A DNA stretch of 64,000 bases, taken from NCBI GenBank assembly GCA_014925825.1, contig JACGCK010000086.1:62001-126000 (forward strand), given 5' to 3'. Positions 11,809 to 24,116 of this stretch are shown piece by piece. How positions within the stretch are numbered: the stretch's first letter is position 1; each line of letters starts with the position of its first letter. The translations under genes were made by a program, and so were the position numbers. Origin of the DNA: Pholiota molesta. Lineage: Eukaryota > Basidiomycota > Agaricomycetes > Agaricales > Strophariaceae. The notes under the pieces are model-generated. The model ran no database searches. It worked only from the letters and a program-made list of their open reading frames with translations, and was not told the origin of the DNA.

Positions 11809-12429
11809 CTACACTGTATCGCATTTCTAAGTCAATAAAGCGAGCGAAATATAGGAGAAATTAAAACGCACGTAGCGACGCCTTTCTCCTTGTTCAAAGC
11901 TTTTGTAGCCATGTCTCTTGCGAACCGTGCACTGTTCAAGGTTGGGTATTTGGGAGCCAGAATCTGTCCCAGCGTATCGACTGGGGTCTCCTTGATTGCT
12001 ACTGAGAACATGCGGTCCTCCTTGGATCTTGGTTTCTTCCTCTTTGCCCTCTCCGCATCTTGGAGTTTGATGCGTAGCTCCATGCCTTTGTGTCCGAGGA
12101 GCTCTCCGGAAGTCGCTTTTAGGTATTGATCTAGACCACCTTTCTGGAAAAGGTGTCAGAGCTTTTTCCGGAGGACAAAAGGTGTATGCAAGACGAACCG
12201 TCTTGATGGTCTTCAAAGCCCTAGTAGTCAACTTTAGACGTATAGTTTCGCCCAAAATGTCGGATGTCAAGCGCTTTTGCTGAACGTTTGGTAGCCATGT
12301 TCGACGTGTTTTATGCTTCGAGAATGGGACATTGTTTCCGTACTGCTTCATCTTTCCTTGGAAAAGACCTTGCTGAGACCGCTTAAAAGGCTGAGAAACC
12401 ATCTCCCATACTGCTCGAGACGGGAACAT
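11809..12429 (-). CDS. MRPL24: Mitochondrial large-subunit ribosomal protein bL28m
   Basis: A component of the mitochondrial 54S ribosomal subunit. The model has three exons (12429-12199, 12143-11880, 11826-11809) and gives 170 residues. The L28 core is clear: SQQGLFQGKMKQYGNNVPFSKHKTRRTWLPNVQ, a strand with LTTRALKTI, then GGLDQYLK...ELLGHKGMELR. The C-terminal half is the fungal mitochondrial extension ending in KEKGKCDTV. The basic, acid-poor N-terminus fits mitochondrial import. The ATG at 12,429 gives MFPSRAVWEM; the open frame extends a few codons upstream but only from a TTG. The last exon encodes only five residues plus the stop, so that splice is the least certain. Confidence 0.87.
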
Positions 12430-14441
12430 GGTGGCTGGTGACGACAAAAGTTGTAACCAGCGTCTGGTTCCGAAAAGGGACGGCTCTGCTTGGCTTTGAT
12501 TGGAATAAAAGCCAATGGCAATATCACATGATTATTAGAAGCCCAGACCGCTCCAAACATAACTTGAACCCGAACTTCCTTGTTTTTCGCCTTGTCTTCA
12601 ACGACTTGAACAAACGACTTTCCAGAATGGGAGACCTGCTCCACTCTTCACGCTGCACAAGCTCAAAGTTGCTCCCCTAACTTTTTGACGGATTCGATGC
12701 CCATATTTGTCCTACATGCATCCTTCTGGTATCTGCGCTGGTGGTGCAACTGGCTATAAGGCATGGGGTACAAAAGCACCACGAACATCTGGAAGCCGAA
12801 GTTCTCGCAGCGTATCTGGTTCAAGCCCATAATGAGAACAAGGGCTGCACTCATGACACCAGCCTTGTGCTTTCAATATCTTGTATTAGTAGAGGCAGAC
12901 TCCAAACTTGGAGTCGTCGACTTGCCAAGACACAACCTCAGTCCCATGAGTGAGTCTGAACACAAGAATTACGGTCATCGTACCACATTAACTGTTTCTG
13001 ATAATGGGACAATCACTTTTACCGCCACGTTTCCCCTCCAGTGATCTCAGAATCTCCCTTCGACCACTCTTTTGGCACTCTTTTCCGTCAGAGATGTCTG
13101 CTTCCTCCAGCTATATAACCTCCAGGCAGGTTCCAGCATACGTCGAGCGCTTCGAAAGATCCTCACGGATATCTTCTTGTATCCAATGGCCAGTACACAT
13201 CAAACTACCATCCCATGATAGTTACCTTGTTGAAATGGGGGGTCATCCTTTGTCGTACAGAACCGCCTTCTCTGTAATTCGACGGTATGAATTGGTTTTA
13301 TTTCTGTATTAAAGCTTGACTCAACACCGATAACACTACCTCGGTCATTTGACGTGCTGTTTTCACGATACAATAACTTGAATAAGTATGTTGGCATGAC
13401 GAATGTGATATTGCTAAATTCTTAGTCCTTGTTCTTTGCTATGTTTTCTCTATGCCACGGAGGACTTCCTCATAAGGTAATCTCAAATATCTCTTCATTC
13501 CGCTTGATGTGGTTTTAACAAATCAACGGAAAAGTGTCGTTGATATCACGCAGTCACTATTGATACTGAGTCTAAGAAAGAAGACCTCGGGTCAACTGTT
13601 GTCATATCCTTTCCTTGTTCACGGTCGTCCATGCACAGGTTCGGTATCACACAACACAACCAGACCTCAGCCCCTTCTACTAGCGCAACAAATTCGAGGG
13701 ATCATGTTACCTTGTACTGAATAAAAAGATTGTTAACTGCTCGAGGTGCAACCTGGTGCAACAAAACTTATCTTCGTAAAACTGAGGTGTCAGGCTATAG
13801 CCTGATGCAGATCTAGCTAGATCTGCATCCTAGATGACGATTGAATCCAGGAACAGGAGCTAAAAATGACTCCGCGACGACCACCCTGTTCTTTATTTGA
13901 CGGCAGATCAAACTATGTATCATAATGCATGTTTGCCCACGGTATGTAATCCTGAACAGATAAAGCATTCCCTTTGGAACATTGTTGTTCTTCTAGTTTG
14001 GTAGTAAGCGACTGAATCTCAATACAATTACTGAGGGCTGTACGCTCTTGAAGCTTTAAGCTTGAGGGAGCCTGCGCAGGCACTCTGATAGGTTCACATC
14101 TGCTTGGTCTTCAGCTTTTCATCGGGATGTGTGCGATAAATCGCTGCGTACGCCGTATACATACATTGATCACGGTGTGGTATTAAGTACTAAGGTAATC
14201 AATCGATCTTGATCGTATGTCATTTCCGGATTAGAGCGGATGCCGGAACCGATTGGCGAGCCTTGCCTGGAGATGGAAAGTGTTGTCCATAACACCTGTT
14301 CGACCTTCTCGACCCTTCAACTTGGTAGGATGTTTATAAAATAAGATTCAGCGTAACATGGGTCCTTTCCCGACACCCCTCTGCCTATCCCCGGCATTCC
14401 CCCACGATAGGTTCTGGACGCTTCAGTGCTCATCTTGTCCA
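12430..14441. other. Two-kilobase intergenic region
   Basis: No reading frame with recognisable protein similarity was found on either strand. The region holds the adjacent palindromes at 13,791-13,828 and the upstream region of the HMG-box gene. Confidence 0.45.
13791..13828. repeat. Two abutting perfect palindromes
   Basis: A 14-bp perfect palindrome (CAGGCTATAGCCTG, 13,791-13,804) is directly followed by a 24-bp perfect palindrome (13,805-13,828; half-site ATGCAGATCTAG). They could form hairpins or cruciforms, or be dimeric protein-binding sites. No terminator or mobile-element context is evident. Confidence 0.85.
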
Positions 14442-15984
14442 ATGCCCGCTGTTAGAGGCAGAGCCTCCAGACAGAATGATGCTTTTGGTGCGCCTTATAC
14501 TTTTGACCGACGCGTATAAAAGTGAACATAAGATCGCGCAGAACGCACCGTGCCCCATGTGTTAGCGCCGCCCTGGACGAACGGCGCCGACGTGCTAGGC
14601 ACTTCTTTGCCCGTCGAAATTTCATCGACGGCCCCTCCGGAAGGTGCGCCGTCGGATGCGAGTCCAATATACTTCGAGCAGGAGTGCCATCCTCTTCGAC
14701 GGACGAAGCAGAGCCGGAGAAAGCCCGAGAATCACATACCTCGACCGCCCAATGCATTCATCCTCTTCCGCTCTTCCTTCATCAAGAGTCGGCATGTCTC
14801 TAGCGAAGTCGAGACCAACCATAGCACACTATCTAAGATTATTGGTCTTACTTGGCAGAACCTTCCTGAGGCTGAGCGTCAGAAGTGGCATGTAGAGGCA
14901 AAGACTGCGCAGGAGGAACACAGACGTCAGTACCCTCAATATTCCTTTCGGCCTGTCCACAGCAAAACTAGAGGGACGGTGGCGGAGAAGAAGAAACTGC
15001 GCGAGGTGGGTCCCAAAGACCAGAAGCGTTGCGCCAAAATAGCGGAGCTCCTGGTCGGCGGGAAGAAAGGACAAGAACTCGAGGTGGCCATACAGGAATT
15101 CGACAAGCACCATGTCCCCGAAATTGTGACGCGCTTTGAGACGCCAATGACTGCTAACACTTATTCGCCTTCTAAGAACGAGCGTCGTTCGCGATCTATG
15201 TCTCCTCTGTCTATGCGAAATGAGAGTTCTGCTCGTTCCCTGCGACGAGCAAGCAAAGTTAAACCTGCCTCCTCCCCGTTGGCTTCCCTTGAAATCACTC
15301 CTCCGCAAGATCTGCCACACTCTATGCCCCCTATTCATTCTCCGGACCCACATTCATTTGACCCGTTCGACCAAACACCTTCTTTTGTGAGTTTGCTCGT
15401 CCATTGATTTACAAGGAAATTCATCAATTCTATGACAGGACCTGCCTTCGTTTAATTTCACCATTACCCAACCTTCACCTTCACCATTCATGGAAGATCA
15501 CTTCGCCGGAAACGCCCACATTCCTCCGCTACACGCGTTTGAATCGCAGGTACTTCAGGATACTGCCAGCCTGTGTCCGACTGCTCAATACCCATCATCC
15601 ATCGACGATCCTTGGACGCGCCAGGGATCACCTCTTTCCAACCCGACTAGCAGCATGCCCTCTACGCCATCCCAAATCTGTGTTCCATTCCCCGATTCAT
15701 ATAATCCTAGCGCCTTCCATGGAAACGACGCCGCCGCTGGTGACTACCAGGCAATGGGCAACGCGTACTGCGATTTCTCACAGTACCCGTCCTTCGCCCC
15801 GATCCCCGCGCCGAGATATGGAGGCAGCGCCAAAGACTCTGAGCATCTGCCTTCTGATTTGAATAGTGGATGCTTCCATGTGCACGGCGAAGGCATTGAT
15901 TCCGCGCAACTGCAAGCCCACCAGGACCAGGAATTCTTGTCGTTCATGCAGATGGCCACGCTCCCCGCTAATTTCTCGCTCTGA
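14442..15984 (+). CDS. HMG-box (MATA/SOX-type) transcription factor
   Basis: A sequence-specific HMG-box nuclear regulator, of the class that includes Ste11/Prf1-like and Rox1-like fungal factors. Three exons (14442-14487, 14533-15386, 15439-15984) give 481 residues. The single HMG box starts at about residue 80: HIPRPPNAFILFRSSF, then ETNHSTLSKIIGLTWQNLPEAER, then AEEHRRQYPQYSF. It carries the Arg-Pro-x-Asn-Ala-Phe signature of this subclass. The rest is Ser/Pro-rich and probably disordered. The first intron (45 nt) was inferred because the ATG at 14,442 lies in the same frame as the box, but three stop codons lie between 14,517 and 14,531; removing 14,488-14,532 restores an open frame. Whether it acts in mating, development or stress cannot be read from the sequence. 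Confidence 0.82.
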
Positions 15985-16647
15985 GTCGGTCCTTCCGCTC
16001 TTTTCTTCGAGCTCCACGGGCTCTGTCGAGCTGTCGTTTCGATACTTATTACCTATTTGTTTATATATTCATATCATTCACGACGGCATTTTCTTTCATG
16101 TTTGTAGATTCTGGACGGCTCACCCTATTTTCACGGACTCAGCACGATACCCCGACTGATCAGGTCCCCGTTAATGTACTAGTGTATTTCCTACCCAGCT
16201 GTGCTGCTATTTCGTTATCAGCCAATATCGTTATTGTTTCATGGTAGCTCTGTAATTCATTTCCGGCGGGTCCCATTCGTTGGCTGCCTGTCCAATAATA
16301 AGGCATGGGAAAAAATGTGGCGCAATCATATGGAGGCTTGAAGTTTGAAAGGGATCAAAAAATACAAAGTCATTTAGTGGAATGAGGCGTTGAACTTGGG
16401 GCCTGTGTCAGGTCTTCGCATTGAATGCAGCTTTCATATTCCGCCTTGACATAAGTACCGGCGGCACCAGTGGTATTAATCACTGCCAAGGATCGCATTA
16501 CGGGGAGTCGCCGCAGAGCTCAGCACTCAGCGCTCAGCGCTCATACTTACCCCCAACAACTTTCCCGGAACCACATATCGATATTGTAATTTTTGTTTCG
16601 TTATACATATACATATAACATTAACCAATATTCCATCGTAAAACTAT
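15985..16647. other. Convergent intergenic region
   Basis: The 3' flanks of the HMG-box gene and the permease gene face each other here. Apart from a short CAGCGCTCAG-like repeat near 16,520-16,540, nothing is seen. Confidence 0.4.
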
Positions 16648-18889
16648 CTAAGCTTCATCCACCAAGCCAGACTTCAGAGTATCACTGGTATCCAATTTCT
16701 CTGAATTTCGATCAACATCGGGGTTCGTGTGAACCGAGCCCGCAAAACGGGTCCTTCCCCAAAAGATCCATGTGAGGCCAACAATCAGGAATATGCCACC
16801 AACGGAAACTATAGCATAGTTCATGTTGAACTGCGTTACCGGCCGAGCAGTGGGGAGGACGAAGAGGACACAAATGAAGACGATGAACTGTAATGGAAAC
16901 CAGCATGCGTCCGTTTAGCGCCCTCTACTAGTCCGCTGATTGGGTATGAAATGGACGTACGGATAAGCTGGCAATGTTGATGGCCATGGACCACTTTCCG
17001 AGATGGAAAGGTCCCCGTTCTTTCATTCTGACGACGACGCAAATGGATCAGCAGCTGGCCCCGATGCAGACGGAACGGAAAAACATACGCCGACGGCCAG
17101 AACACGCGGATGAGGATGGGCTGCGCGTACCCCAGCATGACCGATATCGCCGCGGAGGACAGGATCGCGTTGAACTATCCCCAGCACAAGGGGTCAGAGC
17201 CCAGCCTCAACGCTCACAACAACCAGGAGGGCACGCACCGCGATCACCGAGCCGATATACGCGCAGGACAGGACACACCCCACCAGCACGGAGAACCAGA
17301 TCCCGACCCACGGCGCCTGGAAGCGGTTCAGCGCCATGAACCGGCGCTTCGCCGGCACCGCGTTATCCCTTGCCAGCGCGTACATCAACCTCGAGCTCGC
17401 CGTGAACGCCGTTGCCGCCGCCATCCACTGCGCGAGCGCGATCACCGTCAGACACAGCAGCGTCAGGCGCGGGCCGACGGCGTCGTGGTAGAGCTGCGCG
17501 ATGGGGATGGCGAAGGACGTGGCCTGCACGGCGGCGATGTCCTGCACGGCGAAGAGGAGCGCGAGCATGTAGGCGAGGCCGATGAGCCAGGAGCCGACGA
17601 TGGAGCCGACGACGGCGACGGGCGCGAGGAACTCGGCGCGCTTGGCCTCCTCCGCGACCTGCGCGGCGGTTTCGCAGCCTTCGAGGGTGTAGACGGCCTG
17701 GGTTCTCGTTAGGTTTATGCGAGTTGGCAGAGATAGAAAAGCAGACTTGCCTGGAGAAATCCCAGAAGGACAACAAATCCTTTTGAGCCCCATCCTGTGA
17801 AGCTAGGCTTATCAAACGGTGAATCTATGCCTTGCGACAAAAACGCTCACTTCTCGTAGTCAGTGAAGACAAAGGTGGCTTCGTTCTATGAGAAATGTGA
17901 GCTTCTCGTCGTCACAGATTAATTATAGCAAATAACGGACTCGTGCAGGTGCCTTGGTTAGCAATGTTATGACGAGGACGAATGTTCCGCCAATGGTCCA
18001 CCAGACGTTGAAAGAGCTCATGCGACCAATCGCTTTAGTCCCTATCGTGTTGATTATTCCGGACAATATATTGACTCCCCAAGCAATGGCCGCTATTTCC
18101 ACACGGGTCAGCGAGATTTGCTGACCGACTTCTATCAGCGATGCAATGAATAAGGCGACGCTGCGGGGAGAGCGACGACGGTTAGACTAATGAGAATGTT
18201 GCTGGACCGTCCTTGCCTCAAGTTTCCCGATGTTCCGGTCAGTATCATTGCTATCGTATAGATCCATCCTGTACAAACTAAAATTGACCATGAGAGAATA
18301 GGGGGAGCGGTTTTGAAGAGACGTACATCCTAGAGCTGGTGCGTCGGGTTTCATTTTGCAGACCCAGAAATACAGCCCTCCCATGGTTGGACTGCAGATG
18401 TCATTCAACAATTATCCCTCGAGACCTGAGGCGCTGGAGTATTCTGGGAACGGACGTACTAGGCGCTGCATATTTCTGCCAGGCTCAATGCTATGAATAG
18501 CATGAACAAGGAGCATATCTATAGAACACCTGAGTGTGCATTCCACGCGACAAGGGAGGTTCGACCTACGTTCCAACCCCAGAAAAGACCTGAACGAAGG
18601 TCAGGATAAGAGTCAAGATATGTACAGTTGCGTCGACTTTCTGCCACACACCTAAAGGACCTCCTGAGAAAAGACCAGTTTGGAATGCGCTGCTCATTCC
18701 CGTAAGAATGCCGATAGCGCAGAAGGACATTCCAAGGACGCCGAAGAAAGACATCTCTCTGCGAAACTCTGCCTGATAGCCCAGCTCCCGTAGGCGTTTG
18801 TCTGATTCATCGTTTTCAGGACCCGTGTCTTCCTTGAGTGGCGACATAGGCTGTGAAGGATGCTGCCATTCTGCAGATTCGTGAGACAT
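16648..18889 (-). CDS. GABA/amino-acid permease (APC superfamily)
   Basis: A 12-helix membrane transporter of the amino acid-polyamine-organocation superfamily, closest in pattern to fungal UGA4/GABA permeases. It probably imports an amino compound at the plasma or vacuolar membrane. The acidic N-terminal tail is followed by ELGYQAEFRREMSFFGVLGMSF, SLAEICSAYPTMGGLYFWV, the conserved WGVNILSGIINTIGTKAIGR, QAVYTLEGCETAAQVAEEAKRAE and AAATAFTASSRLMYALARD, ending in hydrophobic helices and a polar tail with stop at 16,648. About ten introns are needed. Two have GC donors (intron 18,161-18,216 with GCAAGG; 17,699-17,750 with GCAAGT), and one exon is only 20 nt (18,570-18,589). All joins keep one frame. 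The start at 18,889 is chosen because upstream in-frame sequence is atypical for the family. Confidence 0.85.
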
Positions 18890-21001
18890 GGATGCTGGGC
18901 GTCGCTGGCTGCTTCGGTCGAAAAGTCTATCGAAGAGCGCTGGAGATACGGCGGTGGGAAATTTGGATAGTGATAGTGTAGCAAGAAGCTCGATATTAAT
19001 AGATATACTTGGCCAGTTGATTTGGTCGGACGACCCCTCGCTATGAAGACCGAGGCCCGTATACATACGGAAGATCTAACCAGTCTACCGTCTGCTTTTT
19101 GACACAGCGGCTGAGCGCTGAAGCTTGATTTCTGATATTCATCTAGTCCTGGTAGACAATGGGGTTTCCGTTGTAATGAACGCCGACTCGCGAGTGTCTA
19201 CTCCTGTCAACCTTTGCCTGTTTGCGAAATCGCTTGTGAGGGGACATGGGGTTGATTGTGCATGTGGGACGTTATCGGTAACCGCGCAGAACGATGCCCG
19301 CATAGCGGAACCGCATCGCCGGGCCGCACGGCGGCGACGGCGCACGCGACCAGACGCAACGGCAGGCGAGCGTGCCTCGAGGTGCAAATTCAAATTCAAA
19401 CTTCCACTATCCTCCCGTCTCCCGCCTCCTTTCAGCGCCAGAGCCGTCCAGTTCCCTTCGCCAATCCTGCCAACCCTATCGGCGCACACCACATCAAATG
19501 CTTAGGTAATGTCCCACTCATTGCTCAACGTCAACTTGAACCCGTACCACAGTAACCACACCGCAATCAAAGCCTATATAACCACTAAACCTCTCGAACA
19601 CTTTACTGTGAAATATGGCCTGCGCAGTATAGAAGTTCTATGATTACGATGTCCAATAACGTATTAAATTCCTGACTCTTAAAAGCGGACCAAACCCTCG
19701 CAGGATTCAAGGAAAGGATGTCAAGATGGATTGTTGTGAGTTATTCGAGTCTCATCACATTTCATTGGTCTATAGAAGCCACGGCTCACCACTTCGCAGC
19801 TTTACGTGCTTTATTCGCCTCATCGAGTATCTGAGAGGCTATACATCGTGTCCTGCATTGCATCCGCGTAGTTCGAAGCCACCAAAAACAGCTCAAAGGT
19901 ATCAATTCGATACTTGAGAGGTTCTATATGGGAAGACATCCGGAACGAACATGCGCAGAGTTTTGATGAATTAACCCACTTGACTATAGACCCGTTTTTG
20001 CCATTCAAATCCCAAATATCAGGTTCATTTGGCCTTTTGGTATATGGATAGAATCTCACGTCATTCTGACAGGTACTACCACGTTCGCAGAGATGGAGGG
20101 CCCATTCATTATGGAGGACCATTCTCGACTTATGCGTGTGCGTTCATGTCGACGATGTTCAAAGAAGCCCACCTAATTGCATGTTTGTCAGAACGCTCTA
20201 TTTTTATAATTCACTTTTCTGACATCGTTTCTCGTGTATAGACATAGCCTAGGACGATCATCCAAAGTGATTCGATTTTTAAAAGTCATATCTGCGATAC
20301 CCTTTATACCCCATCGACACGTCCCATGTAGAAATTCAGAGCGGAATATCCCAAATGGTCCATGGCCAACTTTGACGATCACACCTGATGCCAAAGAATG
20401 TCGGTCTCCTCTCTTTGTGCACATTTACCGATGCACACAGCCTTCAGACATTCTTGAGCAGACCGCAGCGACCCAGAGAATATCAAATTATTTGTTCTAT
20501 TCGTTCGACCTTGACATATATGCGAAGTAACGCCACCAGTGCGGCGACGGATCACTTCAAACAAGAGCACTAACATCATATTTCTCTTCATTTTGGTCTT
20601 CCCAAGTTCTCATGGATTTCTCATTACATAGCGTACCCAGGTCATCAAGTTGCCAGACGTGAGAATACTAAATATGGTTTGGGAGCACAGTCTTATTCCA
20701 AGTAACGCAAATCATAGTAAGAATCTATTATTAAAATTTCTGTTCTATCCTCCATGAGGCTGACTTCCCACCGCGGTGGAACAGGCACATGCTAAGCATC
20801 AGCTTTGAGCAAATGCGTTGGGAAAAAGGTTCCATTACCTGCTGACTCGATTCGTGCGCTTTCGTACGTTATGAGATCCGCTTACATCAATTAGCGGTTC
20901 GGCGTCAACGTCACTGAGATCGTTACCCAGCCTACATAAAAGGCAAGGTGAAATTGACAATCTCCGAAGCGACTTGACTTCCTGACTCCTGTCAATTGCA
21001 G
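18890..21001. other. Intergenic region between divergent genes
   Basis: No supported gene. A GC-rich patch at about 19,260-19,400 has open frames on both strands that look like composition effects. The last part contains the upstream region of the esterase gene. Confidence 0.4.
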
Positions 21002-23418
21002 ATGCTGCTGCTACCCATCGCTGGATTTTTCAGTGGTCTGTCACTGGTGCATGCTGCTGCACCGCAGATCAAATTGGGTAAAACCACCCTCACCGGCCTA
21101 GATATTACTGGGTTCAAATTGGATTTCTTTGGAGGTATGAGCTCCATCTGCTTTGTGCGCCAATTGACCCATCACTTTACCAAGGCATCCCTTACACCGA
21201 ACCTCCTATCGGAAATCTACGTCTCAGACCTCCCGTATTGAAAACTCATCTAGATGTGAAGACATTCGATGCCAGCAGTTTCGGTAAAGGTTGCCTTCAG
21301 CCTGTGAGTCGATCTTCGACTTCAGGGTAAACCTCACATAACCTCTCTTCAAGAGCTCGTCTGTCACAGAGTTTTCGGAAGATTGTTTGACCATCAATGT
21401 TTACCGACCCTCGGGAACGAAATCGAATGCGAAGCTTCCAGTCGTGAGTCACAACATCATGACCGGAATTAACGCCTCTCGTTGTTGATCTTCATGTATT
21501 ATGGCAGCTATTCTGGACGTATGTATTCTTCGAAAAGTATCCATCATAGCGCTGACAAACTTGGGTTTCTAGATATGGAGGCGGTTTTGAAGATGGAGCG
21601 TCATCAATCTACAATGGGACTGCAATCGTTGCACAAAGTGTCGCCAGAGTGAGCTTTTCTGTAAATCCATGGATGGATGTGTATCAATGCTAATGGATCT
21701 ATCCAGGGAACGCCTGTCGTTTTTGTCAATTATAATTATCGCCTTGGGCCATTGGGTTTCCCCCAAGGAAAAGAAGGTACTGATTCTGAGATTATTTCCA
21801 TGTGAACACATTTCTCACATGATGCTGGGGTAGCGGACGAACGTGGCGCTCTTAACCTTGCACTCAAAGATCAACTAGCGGCATTGGAATGGGTACAGGC
21901 CAATATTGAGACTTTCGGTGGAGATAAAAAGAAGGTCAGCAACTGTGTAGCATTCAATTGCCGTCATCGACTCACTCCCTTGGACCTATGTATGCAGGTT
22001 ACTGTATTTGGTGAAAGTGCTGGAGCAATCATGACTTCCGTGTTATTTTTGAACTCGCCTATTGAAAGATTGGCGAGAGCGGCGGTACGTCAATCAAAAA
22101 TATTTCACCTTCTGTTTAAGCTAAAATTATCGCACAGATCTTTGAATCAGGCTCGCCTGCGACTGCGGTGGAATTCAACGCTGAGCGCCGCCAAATTGAT
22201 TGGCAGAACTTCGTGTCAGGGGTTCCTTCATGCGCCTCTCTTGCGACGAGTGACAATACTTTTAACTGTTTGAGGAAAGCCAACAGCACCGAGATGTTCA
22301 GTGGTGTTAATATCGCCATCGCCGAAGCACCCGAACTCTTTGGCTTCGATCCAACTATCGACGGACCTGGAGGGCTATTCCCCGACATCGCCTCTCGTCT
22401 TTTGAAAAAGGGTCATTTTGCGCGCCTTCCTTTCATTGCTGGTACAAATTTAGATGAAGGTGCGCCATCAAATTTGTAGACCAAGGAATGGCATACTAAA
22501 TTATCTGCGCATATTACAGGCACTCTCTTCACACCTACATCCAATTTGACCGAGGCCGACATACGGGCTAGTATCATCGCCAGCTTCTCCCCGCCTCTCG
22601 TGCCGGAAGATGTCCTCACAGCGACTGCCGACAAATTGCTCGAACTATACCCAGATATCCCCGCACTCGGTTGCCCCTTCAACACGGGGAATGAGACTTT
22701 CGGTCTCCCTTCTGGATTCAAAAGACAGGCTGCTATCAGTACGTCCTACTAATGTTCGCCTATATATGAATCAGAACTTTATTCATATAATTCCTTAATT
22801 TCCGAACAGTGGGTGATCTGAACTTCCACGGTCAACGCAGAAGCTGGATCCAGACCGCTGCTCGTGCAGGCGTCAAGACATTTGGCTATCTCTTCACTCA
22901 GCCTCAACCAGGCAACCCCCCTTCACTTGGAGGTGTGTATACGTTTTTAAGAACACCGCCTTATTTTCGATGCTGAAGTATTGACTCGCGCAGTCTCGCA
23001 CGGATCGGAAGTCACCTTCGTGTTCGGCGCCCCTCCTGACCGTTCTGCCCCTGCTCTTCATCTCAGCAGTATGATGATCGACTATTGGGTGTCGTTTGCA
23101 ACCAGTCTTGATCCTAACGATGGCCGTGGCGGTGCCCGTAAGTTGTCCGTTTCTACTGCAGAGGCAGCATTTAATACGGATGTGCTATAGGTCCCTTGTG
23201 GCCCCAATATACCGAAAAAAACGAGGTATCTACGATTTCTATATGTCTGAATCGGTTGATCGCTTATATTTGACGTTAAAAAGGTTCTATTGCAATTGAA
23301 TGGTCTCAATACCACGGTCATTCCAGATGACTATCGCAAGGAACAAATCGATTTCATTAATTCTGATCCCGCTGTGTTCCACCAACGTCGGGCTTTGATG
23401 AGAAGAAAATTAAATTAA
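21002..23418 (+). CDS. Secreted type-B carboxylesterase/lipase
   Basis: An alpha/beta-hydrolase of the carboxylesterase type B family that hydrolyses esters of unknown acyl chain, likely outside the cell. Residues 1-20 form a signal peptide (MLLLPIAGFFSGLSLVHAAA). Landmarks in order are EDCLTINVYRP (family signature 2), the oxyanion loop LFWTYGGGF, the nucleophile elbow in VTVFGESAG, the acid in AGTNLDEGT and the catalytic histidine in GVSHGSEV. All three catalytic residues are present. Many short introns with GT-AG borders interrupt the frame; every exon joins without frameshift, and the protein ends at the TAA at 23,416-23,418. The ATG at 21,002 is chosen because it begins the signal peptide. 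Similar fungal enzymes include lipases, sterol esterases and cholinesterase-like proteins; the substrate cannot be told. Confidence 0.87.
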
Positions 23419-24116
23419 GACCTTGTATATCTACACGAACTGTCCATGTTGGATATTTTCAGATATGATATAACGAGAGAATTCAAAACCGTTCATACGA
23501 TGTGTATATGTTGGCACTACTTGCAAAAACTTGTGGACATCGAGTTCATATCATATTTGACTCATGATACGTCTGAGTATGTGCGTTATGCCCTTCTATT
23601 GTCGATTCCAAACCTACACTGACGGTTCTCAGATTCTGTCACTATGAGCGCTCTGTGCCCCTCAAATGCCATTATGTAGTGGATTTTGTCAGGGCATAGA
23701 GCAACATAAGCGTTGCATCTGTTCGTCTTGATGATGACAGTTTAATAAATCTTATACTAAGGTCAATATAAAGGATTCATGCGGATGAGGCAAAGACGAT
23801 GAGTTGATGGAAACAAGTCTTCGACCCCCCATTCAGAATCCTGGCTTGATAATCGGCGAGCCGCAGGTAGACAGGAGTGTATAGACACTTGCAGCTGTCG
23901 GAAAGTGATTTCTTATGAGCTCGCCAGTCCGATTAAATAGTCTGGTCCGCGGTAGAGTAGTAAGTGGAATTAGAACTTGCGCTGGTACCCTACTCACGCC
24001 GGCAAGTGCCAAAACATTTATTGCGCAAGAGCAACACAACAAAAGGATCTAATATTCTTCTCAGTTAAACAATTTAAACCATGGAGATGACAACTTACAA
24101 AAGTAGAATGCCCATC
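23419..24116. other. Convergent intergenic region
   Basis: The 3' flanks of the esterase and F-box genes. No gene or repeat is seen. Confidence 0.4.

Noticed and set aside
14452..15353. Minus-strand frames opposite the HMG-box gene
   Set aside because: The plus strand carries the full HMG box; the antisense frames lack any domain.
16974..17815. Long plus-strand and alternate minus-strand frames across the permease gene
   Set aside because: They are GC-rich shadows of the permease exons. The exon frame carries the conserved transporter motifs; the others are Arg/His/Pro-rich without any domain.
19139..19555. Overlapping frames on both strands in a GC-rich patch
   Set aside because: Arg/Ala-rich on both strands with no splice partners; explained by base composition.
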